The translations under genes were made by a program, and so were the position numbers. Positions 51,378 to 63,126 of a DNA stretch of 64,000 nt are shown here, in pieces. This stretch comes from Tubiluchus corallicola (taxonomy: Eukaryota > Priapulida > Priapulimorpha > Priapulimorphida > Tubiluchidae), in contig JAQGDQ010000665.1 in the NCBI GenBank assembly GCA_030141605.1, forward strand, positions 52,260 to 116,259. The letters are read 5' to 3'. Position 1 is the stretch's first letter; every line of letters starts with the position of its first letter. The notes beneath the pieces are model-generated. The model had not been told where the DNA came from. It saw nothing but the letters and a program-made list of their open reading frames with translations, and searched no databases.

Positions 51378-51884
51378 CACTCGTATCTCGGTTAGCCGGA
51401 CAAAAGTGGGGAGACGTCGGTCCGAATTTGCCGATTGTCCGCATTTACTAGGCTAGTACAGTAGGCGCCGTCTATTAGATTCACGGTAATGTAGAATCAA
51501 ACGGCTAATCATCTAGTACTTTTGGTCCTATGCAAAAGTGTATAAAAATTGTCGCTAGTTGAGTCGACTAACTCCGCATAATTGACTGTAAACCATTTAC
51601 ACACGCTGATTAAACCACGTAAACACGCTGACATACAAGCTACACACGTGTCGTTACACGCTGTTTGGATGTAAACAAAGTGACAGCCCGCCAACTAGCG
51701 GTCAGCTACACGCGTGTCGTTACACGCTGTTTGGATGTAAACAAAGTGACAGCCCACCAACTAGCGGTCAGCTCACGAAACAGTGGACTGTGTCAGTAGT
51801 ATGTGGCTCTTAATCATCGGGATTTTGTCTGATTCGTCCGATATCTTTAAAACTGAGGTCCGGTAAACCGAGATATATGAGTGC
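51378..51884. mobile_element. Tigger/pogo-like element, family G, copy 2
   Basis: CACTCGTATCTCGGTTAGCC on the left and, inverted, CACTCATATATCTCGGTTTACC on the right; TA flanks the left end. Contains a ~67-bp internal tandem duplication (TACACGCGTGTCGTTACACG ...) at about 51645-51775. Confidence 0.78.
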
Positions 51885-52275
51885 AGTTGAATCCGCAGTG
51901 TGCAGTTGTTAAAGTAGTTATCTTTATTTTACTCAGTATTGCAGTGTTTTTATGGTAAATTAGTTGATTTAGTTCAGATAAACGAGTTTCAATTCAAGTT
52001 GTTTTTATTGTTGTTAGCTACATTATGTACTTGTTTCTGAAATATTGTTTAAAAGTTTCTATGATAATGTGAAATCATGTGATCGAGTCTTTTCGTGATG
52101 CATTCCATTTGGTTGCCATGGAAACGTATCGGCGTTTAGAATGGGTGTAATTGCGGCAGCAATGAATTAAATGTATGAATTATGAAAATCCTAATTATGA
52201 ATTAAATTACATTATTAATCAGATTTTGAGGTTGTAGAGACTTTCCAGACATAAACACGCTCAATTCCATTCCAC
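51885..52275. other. Intergenic, unassigned
   Basis: About 390 bp of AT-rich sequence, nothing recognised. Confidence 0.5.
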
Positions 52276-52640
52276 TAGCGGTGAGCATTGAATGTTCGTA
52301 TTCTATTCGAATCAGTTTTTTAGTTCGAATTCGATTCCTATGAAAATTATGGATTCGAGTAATTCAGCACATCAACTACATATGTTTTTTATGAATAAAA
52401 TGTTTAAAACATCATGCAATCAACACAATTTAGCTGTGATTTTTGTGCACAATCTTTAAACAAATTATTATTGTTTTTGCTGCAAAATAAAATCAAGTTC
52501 TATGCATAATCTTTGTGGGATCGTTTTCTATTAGTGATTCGAAAATTTATTAGAAAATCTTTAAAATTGAATTCGAATTTGAAAATGCTGAAATTCGGTT
52601 CGATTCGAATTTGTTTTCTGGTAGAGGATGTTCACTCCTA
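52276..52640. mobile_element. hAT-like MITE, family A, copy 3
   Basis: TAGCGGTGAGCATTGAATG to TTCACTCCTA, matching the interior of 12146-12570, including AAAACATCATGCAAT and CACAATTTAGCTGTGAT. More diverged than the other two copies. Confidence 0.78.
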
Positions 52641-52712
52641 ATTCCCGTGTAGTTTGAAAACACTTTTGTGCCTAAATGCCCAGTCTTAATGTAAAATATT
52701 TGTGTCACCTAG

Positions 52713-52753
52713 TATCAGCGAATCACCTTCCCAGTGTGCACCACTGACTCACC
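52713..52753 (+). repeat. Orphan unit of the 26-bp intronic minisatellite
   Basis: CACCTTCCCAGTGTGCACCA and CTGACTCACC, about 1.5 units of the array at 44036-44638, alone in unrelated sequence. Confidence 0.88.
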
Positions 52754-53063
52754 AAAAACGTATTTTTGATTTTATTCACAATGGAGTAGTTAGTGAAATG
52801 TGCATTGTAAATGTTATGATCATTTTTTCAAACTTTAAGCAAATTATATCTAAACTTGTTTAAAACAACTTACTGTTAAAATGATTGCATCTAACGGTCA
52901 TCATAGGAGTTTAGATTTACAAGTTTTATAGAACGTTACTGTTAATACAAGCCCTGTATGCAATAAAACAGTACATGGGTAATGCAAAATTTTTAAATTT
53001 TGCACAATTTAAGCATTTTAGACAATCAGAACCTGTCAGTGCACATTAACTATATAAACTGCT

Positions 53064-54026
53064 ACTAGTTATGTTAGACTTACTGATTTCCTCGCACCTG
53101 CTTCTATGTGAACTTAAAAATGCTCACATAGACACTTTCAAATGAGACAGCTTTGTAACTATGCCTACTACTACTAGTTATGTTAGACTTACTGATTTCT
53201 TCGCACCTGTTTCTATGTGAACTTAAAACTGCTCACATAGACACTTTCAAATGAGACAGCTTTGTAACTATGCCTACTACTACTAGTTATGTTAGACTTA
53301 CTCATTTCCTCGCACCTGCTTCTATGTGAACTTAAAACTGCTCGCATAGACACTTTCAAATGAGACAGCTTTGTAACTATGCATATTACTACTAGTTATG
53401 TTAGACTTACTGATTTCCTCGCACCTGCTTCTATGTGAACTTAAAACTGCTCACATAGACACTTTCAAATGAGACAGCTTTGTAACTATGCCTACTACTA
53501 CTAGTTATGTTAGACTTACTGATTTCCTCGCACCTGTTTCTATGTGAACTTAAAACTGCTCACATAGACACTTTCAAATGAGACAGCTTTGTAACTATGT
53601 ATACTACTACTAGTTATGTTAGACTTACTCATTTCCTCGCACCTGCTTCTATGTGAACTTAAAACTGCTCACATAGACACTTTCAAATGAGACAGCTTTG
53701 TAACTATGCCTACTACTACTAGTTATGTTAGACTTTCTGATTTCCTCGCACCTGTTTCTATGTGAACTTAAAACTGCTCACATAGACACTTTCAAATGAG
53801 ACAGCTTTGTAACTATGCCTACTACTACTAGTTATGTTAGACTTTATTTCCTCACACCTGCTTCTATGTGAACTTAAAAATGCTCACATAGACACTTTCA
53901 AATGAGACAGCTTTGTAACTATGCCTACTACTACTAGTTATGTTAGACTTACTCATTTCCTCGCACCTGCTTCTATGTGAACTTAAAACTGCTCACATAG
54001 ACACTTTCAAATGAGACAGCTTTGTC
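53064..54026. repeat. 109-bp satellite-like array with internal inverted repeat (~9 copies)
   Basis: Unit of about 109 bp from ACTAGTTATGTTAGACTTAC to CTTTGTAACTATGCCTACT, highly homogeneous. Each unit contains TTCTATGTGA and TCACATAGAC separated by about 14 bases, a strong hairpin. Copies differ at a few diagnostic sites (TGATTT/CATTTC, TGCTT/TGTTT) that alternate, suggesting block duplication. Confidence 0.93.
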
Positions 54027-54406
54027 AGAGATCAGTCAGTTTAGTGAATTGTAAAGTAATCATAAAGTTGAACTTAAAGTTGTATTAAGTAGTTTAACAG
54101 AAACCGTTTGCACTTTGTGTGATAGAGTTTAAGAATAATTCATTGATTTTTGTTGCCTAGTAAGTTTTTTTATAGTTTATGTAATGATGTATTTCCGCAC
54201 GTCTGTTGCTAAAAGTTATTTTTTTACATATTATTCAAATATTATTATTAAAGTACATTGCTTTAGTTTGTACTTTCATGAAGAAACAGAATATTGTTTG
54301 ATGTGTGTGCATTTTTTTATCATGCTCACGTTATTAGAAAAGTTTAGTCAAGTCGGGAAAAATATCCCAGGGTAAAGAAATGCTTTTTTATACTTTTGTT
54401 AAAACA
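54027..54406. other. Intergenic, unassigned
   Basis: AT-rich with no recognised feature. Confidence 0.5.
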
Positions 54407-54690
54407 CATTATCATCATCATCATCATCATCATCATCACCATCACTGACGTCGTTTGACATGACCCTCCTGCTCACTTTACTCCATGCTGCCCTGTCACC
54501 CACAACTTCCTATGTCTCTGTATTTTTGATATCTAATGGTGTGTTGATAAGATCTTTTTGGATGAAATTGATGTAAGTTTGCAGCAGTCGTTAGTTTTTT
54601 TCTTTGTGCAGTGCTTCTGTAAAAGTTAATTTTAATCTTAATCTTCTCCTTTTGATTTTAATTGTCCATTCCTCTGCTTTGACTTTATTG
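54407..54690 (-). mobile_element. LINE 3' terminus with (ATG)n-type tail
   Basis: On the minus strand the sequence runs through GGGTGACAGGGCAGCATGGA and a frame reading WSKVSRRVMSNDVSDGDDDD, typical of the end of LINE polymerases, and terminates in an (ATG)n run (CATCAT on plus at 54411-54437). Strongly 5'-truncated. Confidence 0.65.
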
Positions 54691-55147
54691 TACAGATCCT
54701 AGTTTAAAACATGATGTCTCGACTGCTGTCTAGCAGTAGCTGAAATCTTTTTTCGACAAAAGTTACTAAAAAGTTTTTAAGGGACATTTGTGGTGCCAAA
54801 TTTTTCTTATTACTAAGAATTCATAGACTCTTAGTGAAGCTAGTATTTTTTATGCATTTGTAAGATTACAAATTAACAGTACCTTATATAGTTAAAGATG
54901 CGTGTCTTTTTATTTGTCACAGTTTTGTTGATGGTTCCAAAATAAGCATTAGCAAATAAAGCACATCTACATTACCGTGGCAACTTAGTAGTTTCTATTC
55001 AAGCCGAAGGTATGATAATTGAACTGTGATAGATTTTTATAACTAAACCTCTTTATACCTCCCACTTTGGGTCTCCGTAAGGAGGTGGCATTATGACGAC
55101 TTACAAGTCTATGCAAATATACAATTTTGTTTTGCAAGAAATATGGA

Positions 55148-55639
55148 CAGCGGTGGTGATTCGTGTACAGATACTGTGGAACTGCAGCACCCCCTATTTT
55201 CACACAATATTATCGATAATATTCAATATAATAAGTCTTTTTTCTTTAGTTCTTTCTTTATTCTTGTACGGAAACAGAGCACATCAGGGTAGTACTGTTT
55301 GCGTCACAGCCCAGCACAGTGCACTCCAGCAATGCGGTGTTTGGCTGTTGTGTCCATGCGGTCATGCGCAAGTCTCAGCCCAGGTAGAGAAAGTACTATC
55401 GCTCACACAGTTTGTTGTCAGTTGTCACGAGCTTAAAAACCGCGTACCTGCATATTCTTGAACTGCGGCAATTTGGACTATTAGTAAGCAAAAAATGTAT
55501 GTTGGTTTGTTTAAAATTACAATTACAATTACAACATTAGAATTACATACGTTAGTTTCGTTTTACACAGTATTAAAACACTCTCTTAAAATTTTCTGAA
55601 GCAGCACCTCCAGTAATTTTAGTTACGAGCTGCCCCTGA
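55148..55639. mobile_element. hAT-like element, family D, copy 1
   Basis: CAGCGGTGGTGATTCGTG on the left and, inverted, CAGGGGCAGCTCGTAACTA on the right. The interior matches 58910-59421 (CAATATTATCGATAATATTC, AATATAATAAGTCTTT). The 122-residue plus-strand frame overlapping it is accidental. Confidence 0.75.
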
Positions 55640-55971
55640 TGGGGGAGCAAGTGAGATTAGTATTACAAAAGGGGAGAGTTATATCTAGATTTGACTGCAT
55701 GTGTGCAACGACTGTATACTGTTAGTCAACTAAGAATACTCAAATTCTAAAATGGCATATTTCGCAATTGTACGTTATCTTGAAATAAAGGTGAATTGAA
55801 TTTAATTAGGTATAAAGATTGTGATGGGATGATTTTGTTTACTAACACCAAATTGCAGTTACATTTATAATTTGATAAAACCTGCCAGTATAACTAAGAG
55901 TTGATGCTAAAAATGACATTATTATTATCCTGTTTGGGTCAGATGAATGTGCAAAATGTAGCAGAACTGGT

Positions 55972-56134
55972 ACTTGGACGTCTCAATGGGAAAGCTAGCA
56001 CTTCGTCAGTTTACCCTGCTTGTGTTTGGCAGAGTTTAACTGCAGCTGATACAACATTTAACGTTTCTACTTGGACGTCTCAATGGGAAAGCTAGCACTT
56101 CGTCAGTTTACCCTGCTTGTGTTCGGCAAAGTTT
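55972..56134. repeat. 97-bp period duplication
   Basis: ACTTGGACGTCTCAATGGGA ... CCCTGCTTGTGTT occurs at 55972 and again at 56069, nearly identical over about 65 bp. Confidence 0.85.
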
Positions 56135-56149
56135 ACGTTCTTTACTAAC

Positions 56150-56790
56150 ATCTTTACTATCATCACCAGTTCATTACACTGGATAAAAATGTTCATCATC
56201 ACTAGTTCATTACTCTTGATAAACATGTTCATCATCATCACCAGTTCATCACTCTTAGCATGTGTTCATTATCACAAATTCATTGCTTTTGGCAAAAATG
56301 TTCATCATCACTAGTTCATTACTCTTGATAAAAATGTTCATCACTAGTTCATTACTCTTGGTAAAAATATTCATCATTACTCGTTTATTACTCTTGGTAA
56401 AAATATTCATCATTACAAGTTCATCACTCTTGATAAACATGTTCATCATTACAAGTTCATCACTCTTGGCAAAGATGTTCATTATCACGATTTCATCACT
56501 TCTTTGGAAAATATCAGTATTCTTGGTGTTAGCAGTTCTTGGTAGTTCATCACTTAATAAACATGTTCATTGTTGTTAGTTCATGTTCGTTATTCTGCTC
56601 ATCACTCTTGGTGAACACGTTCAACATCACTGTGTAAGCATATCCCAGTTTACTATTTTTAATAACAATATTCAACCACGACGAATTCGCAGCCTGGTGT
56701 GAACATGTTCATTATTACAAGTTCATCATTCTCGGTAAATATGTTCATCACCACCAGTTCATCCTTGTTGGTCAAAATGGTCATTGTAAT
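56150..56790. repeat. GTTCATCATCAC minisatellite, irregular ~40-bp units
   Basis: Repeated ACTCTTGATAAAAATGTTCA plus TCATCACTAGTTCATT words with length variation, decaying towards 56790. The Ile/Met-rich frames on both strands are products of the repeat. Confidence 0.9.
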
Positions 56791-57069
56791 CAGTTTTACT
56801 TTGTTCGCCTCACATCAGACATTCTCTGTCTTTGATAAACCTAGTGACGGTGTTAAACGTTCAATAGGTATGAACACGGCGTAACTACGAGCAACAGTTC
56901 ATCACCTGAGCACGTTCATGAGTAATTTAACCGGACTTGACCGAGACGTCTTCCACAGCAAAGCAGCGAGTTGTTGACATTGGAACATGATCGTCTTATT
57001 AGTTAATTTCGCATCGTGTAAACATAATAGCTCATGACATCCCATCTCACTGCGCTTGTCACGGTTTCT

Positions 57070-57725
57070 GGAAAAAAAAGCGAGGCAGGTCGTTTAACTG
57101 TTTCAGAACCGTAAACGATTGCTGCATTTTTGCCTGGGATCATTCAAAACTGCTCTCAGTAAGCAGCAATTACATTACATTTGATAATTTTTGTTGGTTC
57201 TACTCCTCACACAATCGATTTTCATGCAAAATTATATATGAAATGCATTTGCTTACCTTAGACAAATTAAAAATCGATTTTGGACGAAAAAATTGAAAAA
57301 CCTTTGAAAAACTGCAGTGTTGGCACTGCAACAAAGTACAGTATCAGTTGTGTGAAATTGGTAACATAGAAAATTTCAACTATAAAGTCACAACAGCCTG
57401 ATATACTTTGGCCTAAAATCTACCCTTTTAAGGAAAAATTTCTGTTAAAGGACAAAACTACGTTAACTTGGCTGATCGGTTGGTTTTTCCTGGAACTGTG
57501 TACAGCAGGCTGTTCTCTTGGGCTGTAGAAAGCAGGCGATCAATAAAACAGTGTGTACGATCACACGAGTATTCAACAGACTAAGCTGCTCGATAAGCTA
57601 AGTTGGAGTGGCTGAAAAGGGCGTTTTTCTTAATTTTAAGCAATTAAATTACGTATAATATTTAAACAAACAGCATGGTTGGAAACCCGAGATTTTCCTG
57701 AATAGAGAACAGTACCTAATTCACA
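57070..57725 (+). repeat. Interspersed repeat family Y, copy 2
   Basis: Direct copy of 49273-49866 with an extra ~80-bp segment (CTCCTCACACAATCGATTTT ...) near its left third. Confidence 0.8.
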
Positions 57726-58558
57726 AAACCCGCAGTGACAGAATTCACAAAAGAGAACGAACCTTCAGCCTTTATTTAACTAGAGTAACAGATTTGAATA
57801 CAGTGTACTCTGTTATTGCATAATGTGGACTTTTCCCATGGCCCCACTGCCTGCACGACTATGTATCTATAAATTATTATTGCGCGTTTTACCGTTAATT
57901 AAGGTAAATAATTATTAGGTCATTATTAATTACATGTATTTGCATAGTGCTATATTAAAGCAGGCTGCGAAACTGCTTGTTGTGTAATACCTTGCACCTG
58001 TTCGTTATGTGGCACTTTATATAGAAGCTGCACTCAGTAACTGCCTGTGGTGTGTTATAAAACGCGCCCTTTATATGAATATAAAAGCGTACAGATTTTC
58101 CGAGGAGAATAACAATTTTTTCTAAAATGTGACACCCTCAAACTTTGGTGCCCTGGGCTATAGCCTACCTAGCCTATTGGTTAACACGCCCCTCAGCAGA
58201 CCCTGCCACTGAAGGCAAAATACCTTCTCAAGTGGGCTTAATGTAAAAAGAATTAGATATCGTACTAGTAATTAATTACCTGAAGATGAGTTCTGCTAAC
58301 GAACTTTGTTTTCCCATGATAGTTGTTAAATCTACAGGAACAGGGTTACCCTGCAAATAAGAAGGGAGATCCTGATATATTATACAACAAAAGCGTAAAC
58401 AAAACCACAACAGGACAAGATAAATACTCGCAACTCAAATCTCGCATTTTGTTTCTGAAGTTTGTTTCCGGAATCAGGGTGCTTGGAAGAGCATAGACTG
58501 TGGCTAGTTTGTGACGTAAGCGATAGCTGTGTTTGGTCAATTTATTAATTGATTAAAC
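57726..58558. other. Intergenic, unassigned
   Basis: About 830 bp with no supported gene. A short stretch at 58495-58545 (TAGTTTGTGACGTAAGCGAT) duplicates part of the adjacent family-X repeat. Confidence 0.5.
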
Positions 58559-58895
58559 AATAATTACCTCGGATACTCAAATTTCCTTAAACTTTCAAAG
58601 CCACGTGCGGTTCAGGGAATCTACTAAGATTGGCAATGGCACCTTTTTGTCACATTCGCGTGGCCGACAAATAGAATAACCGTGATAACGATGATCATGA
58701 ACTGCAGTGTTAATTTCTAGCGTTTATTAAGCAGTACTGTAACATCTATGCAAATGTGCTTGACATACAAGAGAAGACGCCTGCCATTGCACAAACTGTG
58801 GTTAGTTTCTGACATAAGCAATAGCCACGTTCGGTTGCCGTTAATTAACTTTCTAAGCTAATTATTCAAATATAAGGAACAATTGCCAACTTTTC
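58559..58895 (+). repeat. Interspersed repeat family X, copy 2
   Basis: Copy of 22591-22966 lacking about 40 bp in the middle. Its right end lies next to the hAT target site at 58902. Confidence 0.8.
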
Positions 58896-58909
58896 TCAAA
58901 ACTCTTATC

Positions 58910-59421
58910 CAGTGTCGGCTCGTGTCTCAGTACTGCGGAACTGCAGCACATCCCCTATTTTCGCACAATATTATAGATAATATTCAATATAATAAGTCTT
59001 TCTTCTTTAGTTCTTTCTTTACGCTTGTGCTGAATCAGCACAGTTGGGGTGTCGGGTGCAAGCAGCTATGCGCATATGTCTGACAGAACGCACTGTCTGC
59101 CGCACTGCTAGCATCTGCTGCTAGGTGGAAAAAGTACTGTCGCTCACACAGTTTGTTGTCAGTAGTCGCATGCTTAAAAGCCGTGCATCGGCATATTTTT
59201 GAACTGCGGCAATTTAGGCGATTTGTAAGCAAATAATTTTTTTGTTTAGGATTTTATCAAGTTTATGTACAAATTTTTGTACGTTTGTTCGTTTAAAATT
59301 ACGATTACAAATTACAACATTAAAATTACATATGCTTTTTTCATTTTACACAGTATTAAAACAATCGCTAAAAATTTTCTGAAGAAGCACCCCCACTAAT
59401 TTTAGCTATGAGCCGCCACTG
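58910..59421. mobile_element. hAT-like element, family D, copy 2, perfect 8-bp TSD
   Basis: CAGTGTCGGCTCGTG on the left and, inverted, CAGTGGCGGCTCAT on the right; CTCTTATC flanks both ends exactly (58902-58909 and 59422-59429). 512 bp, no transposase. Clean boundaries indicate a fairly recent insertion. Confidence 0.92.
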
Positions 59422-59499
59422 CTCTTATCCATCACTACCAAGTACCAGGAGGATTACAAAATGATGTTGGATGAAGTCGACGCCACAATGAAAAACTAG
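59422..59499 (+). pseudogene. Short reading frame split by the hAT insertion
   Basis: After the insertion the plus strand reads LLSITTKYQEDYKMMLDEVD and then ATMKN before TAG, with heptad-like hydrophobic spacing. The same frame continues upstream of the element as QLFSK if the transposon is removed mentally. It could be a decayed or disrupted coding end, or chance. No acceptor of quality was found. Confidence 0.25.
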
Positions 59500-59527
59500 G
59501 TGAGCGAATTGAACACCTAGGCTAATC

Positions 59528-59715
59528 TAGACCGGGTGGTATAGCTCAATGACAGCGTGCTCGCCTCCCGACCTGGAGGTCGCCGGTTCAACACTCTGAT
59601 CGAGTCATACCAAAGACTTGAAAAATGGTACCGCTGATTCGTCGACCAAACAAGCGGGTTCATCGAAGAAACACGAGGGTAATTAAAATCTTAACCACCT
59701 TGGAAATAAAAATGA
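59528..59715 (+). mobile_element. tRNA-derived SINE copy
   Basis: GGGTGGTATAGCTCAATGAC (A-box-like) and CGCCGGTTCAACACTC (B-box-like), then GTCATACCAAAGACTTGAAA, the same core as the SINEs at 7340 and 16041. The acceptor-stem arms do not pair, so it is not a tRNA gene. Confidence 0.75.
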
Positions 59716-60055
59716 GGCTACTTAAGGTGTTATCCTATGTCCTAAACAAAATCATTACAGGATTGATACCAGTGATGTCATGTTCGACACAATGAATTAC
59801 AGGTCAGACGCAGAGCCTGCAGACCAAAACATCAATTTATTAGTTTACTCACGCTTTCATTTTCAAACCAGAAGAAATAAGAATAGATGGCACTGCTGTC
59901 CCTCCAGCGGGCAGAAGTATAACCAGATTTTAATAATTTCCTGCCTTGTTCAAAATAATGCCACACCTGCTAACGACACAAAACATAATTAGTGGTTGGA
60001 TTAGATTTGATGAGAAACAATACCAACAACACAGAATAGACAGTTTTAAACTGAC
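59716..60055. other. Intergenic, unassigned
   Basis: No gene or repeat recognised. Confidence 0.5.
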
Positions 60056-60690
60056 AAATGTGTTTCTTGCAAACCAAAACCGTCCATAAGTCGGCATAGT
60101 TAAAACTACATTATGATGCTTCAAAGCAGAAAACACCAAAAATTTGGTCAAATGTGGAATTTTTATTTTTTATAAAAATGCTATTTATATCAGACTTTTA
60201 TATTCTAGCATCAAATTATCTGGAAAATGTCCAAAAAAATTTTGTAACTCCTTACCCACTTTTCTGTCTAGAAACTAGAACAGCAATTGTAAAAAAACTT
60301 GTATTTTCAAACAGCAATTGTAGCTTGTGGAAGCAGTCATTTTGCTTCGGGTTTTTTCTGTTGACAAGCCCAGAAAGAGCCATCTACTGGATTTAACGTT
60401 ACTTCATTTGCTCTTATAAGATCCATAGCAACTACACTTTCGTACAATTGCTAAGTCTTTTGTAGAGACGCGACTAAAACAATGGCCAACTTTAACAGCG
60501 ATTATGTTTTTCACTGCACAGCCTGCACCTGAACTTCAACGTGGATTATCTCAACTTAGAAATAACACAGAGTGATGAACTTGGTATCAAAATGATCCTT
60601 ATGAAATGGAGACTCAGGGGGTGTGTGAATAACTAGAAAAGCTTAATAGCCGACTTATGGACGTTACGTTTTTGCTATGTGAGCACACAA
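60056..60690. mobile_element. TIR element, family I, copy 2
   Basis: TGTTTCTTGCAAACCAAAAC with CGTCCATAAGTCGGC on the left and, inverted, TGTGTGCTCACATAGCAAAAACG on the right. Collinear with 40838-41485 in the same orientation. Confidence 0.75.
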
Positions 60691-60988
60691 ATATTGCACA
60701 AACAATAAGTTTTTAACAACGGACAATTTACATTTCAAACCTACAAAGTCTAGTAACTATCCACGTTTTTCTACCTTGGTTTTCAGCTGTGAATTCTTCT
60801 CTTTTATGCAAGGAGTAACGAGATGGTGATCATTCCTGTCTATATAAATGAAGTGCAGTAGATCTGGGAAAACGTCTGCATAAGTAATGAGAAGTCAAGG
60901 CAGAAATATTCGCTCTTATGTAAGTCTTAAAATGCAGAATACATTTCAAAAACAATGTAAGTTTCCTTTTTACGTGTAAAGTTTACAT

Positions 60989-61310
60989 TAATGTTTGTAC
61001 CAGTAGTATGGCTCTATTCACTTTATAACAATTGAGGTCTAATGTTTGTACCAGTGGTATAGCTCTGCTCACTTTATAACAGTTGAGGTCTAATGTTTGT
61101 ACCAGTAGTATGGCTCTATTCACTTTATAACAATTGGGGTCTAATGTTTGTACCAGTGGTATAGCTCTATTCACTTTATAACAATTGAGGTCTAATGTTT
61201 GTACCAGTGGTATAGCTCTGCTCACTTTATAACAGTTGAGGTCTAATGCTTGTATCAGTAGTATGGCTCTGTTCACTTTATTACAGTTGAGGTCTAATGT
61301 TTGTATTAGT
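60989..61310. repeat. 51-bp minisatellite, ~6 copies
   Basis: Unit GGCTCTATTCACTTTATAAC plus AATTGAGGTCTAATGTTTGT plus ACCAGTAGTAT. Because 51 is a multiple of three, the minus strand stays open for about 97 codons without meaning. Confidence 0.93.
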
Positions 61311-61844
61311 AATATAGTATTTTTTTGGCTGTATCAACAAAATTGTTAATTTTAGCTACATGTGAGGTATAATTCGATTCTGGCACTGCGTTAAATAAAA
61401 TTTCTTTAGTATATGTTTATAGTTATACTTATAGTTATATTATAGTTATATATTATATATTATATATTATTATATTTATAGTTATAGCTTTGTATATCGC
61501 TGATATCTAATGATAAACATTTAATACACGGTCTGTATGAATCTCAATAAACAGTTTCATCTTTAATGTTGACTTCACTGAATTTGTAACACAGTCAATT
61601 AACATTTCATCTAACTCCTTATTCAACAGTTTAGTCGTTATAAGCACACACAAATCAGTTTTAAAAAACCTTACCATATCATACATAATTTAGTATGGTT
61701 TCTCACTATAACTAGTACAAACATAATAATCTAGTTGTTATCGTAACAAATAAACATTTTAAGTTTAAAATGTAACTTTGTGTTTTGACTAATATAGAAA
61801 AGCTAGTTGGTAGTCAAACATTAATCTAAACTTTGATTTTTAAA
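61311..61844. other. Intergenic, AT-rich
   Basis: Contains a TATAGTTATA/ATTATATATT run at about 61425-61490. No gene seen. Confidence 0.6.
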
Positions 61845-62475
61845 GGAAGACAGGAAGATTTTTCATATACTGCCTATTTTTAAGTCCGATAAAAAGTACA
61901 TATTTTAACACATTTAATACTGCAAAAGCGTTTCTGATAATTAAATAATGCATTATGAACTTAATTAATGGCAGGCGAGTCCAACTATTGACAACATCAC
62001 AAACTAACATAATTTTCAACGGCAAAAATATTCCACGTGCGTGTTTCACATTTCACGTGTTTGCGAAACTGAAAATTGAAGTACAGTGCTGCTGTAAGAG
62101 TTTTAGTGTGTTGTACTAAAACTTGGCAAGTTTTAAGATAAAAATTCAAATATAAAATTTACTGCTGTGCTCACTGATGAGCTGTCGAACGTGTGCAGTT
62201 AATCATGAACTCACACATTTGAACCGAGAGGTACAGCACCTGTTTTTTGTCCAAAGCATTTCCAGAATACAAGCAGTAGTGCCCGTCTAACTTGCGAATG
62301 GTGAAATGCATGTAACAGCAAAAAAATTAGTGGCGCAAATGCGAAATTGTGTTTGTGCAGTAATAATTGTTTCACGTAAGCCATTTTTGAAAAAGTAGTA
62401 TGTTCTCTTTCAATATTTGAAAGAGTAGATTATTTTGACCTGCAGTTTAAGATCGGGTCCGGTTTTGCTTTAAAA
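61845..62475 (-). repeat. Interspersed repeat family Z, copy 2
   Basis: Reverse-complement copy of 28385-29025. Confidence 0.8.
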
Positions 62476-62552
62476 GTAACTTTGCAATCTAAGAATAAAG
62501 TCGCAAGATCGACATCAAGCCAAAAAATTTATCCTACTCTAAATTTGTGTAC

Positions 62553-63028
62553 AGTGTTCCCTCGCTACTTCGCGGTTCGTTTGTCGCGGACTCGCTGTTT
62601 CGCGGGTTTTCAAAGAATATTATAAATCCTAAAAAAGTACCATTTACAGTACATAGTGTATTTATTCGGCGGAGAATACACACCAAAAACGAAATGTAGT
62701 ACTTGCGCCCGCTTGAGATGCTACTTGCCGACGTGAGATTGTACACAACACACGATTGTACACAACACACGATTGATTGATTGATGGAAAGCGACCAACC
62801 AGAGAATGCTGCTCTGTATCCCATTCTCTGATTGGCTCGGGTACCTTGCAATTTGTTTTCTCGTACGCTATTTGTGAAATGTTCGTTACAGACTGAATTT
62901 ATTCAAGCCCCGAACGATGTCACCCAAGCATCTAAGTATTAAATAAGTATAGCGTCCCTACTTCACGGAAATTCACTTATCGTGGGTGGGCCTGGAACGG
63001 AACACCCGCGATAAGTGAGGGAACACTG
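62553..63028. mobile_element. Tigger/pogo-like MITE, family E, copy 3
   Basis: CAGTGTTCCCTCGCTACTTC and, inverted, CAGTGTTCCCTCACTTATCG, flanked by TA on both sides; includes GTGGGTGGGCCTGGAACGG near the right end. The best-preserved copy in the window. Confidence 0.88.
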
Positions 63029-63126
63029 TAAATGTAAATCGGTTTGTTCTTGAAAAACATCATGTAGTTTTGAGATAAAAAATATTACAATTTTAGCAGC
63101 AAAATTGTAATGTAATGAGTGTTGCA

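Noticed and set aside
55093-55461. 122-residue plus-strand frame
   Set aside because: It lies across the edge of a hAT-like element and resembles no protein; the related copy at 58910 does not keep the frame.
59528-59605. tRNA gene
   Set aside because: A- and B-box-like words are present, but the acceptor arms do not pair and the sequence continues into the SINE body.
60983-61276. 97-residue periodic minus-strand frame
   Set aside because: A 51-bp repeat is a multiple of three and automatically stays open.
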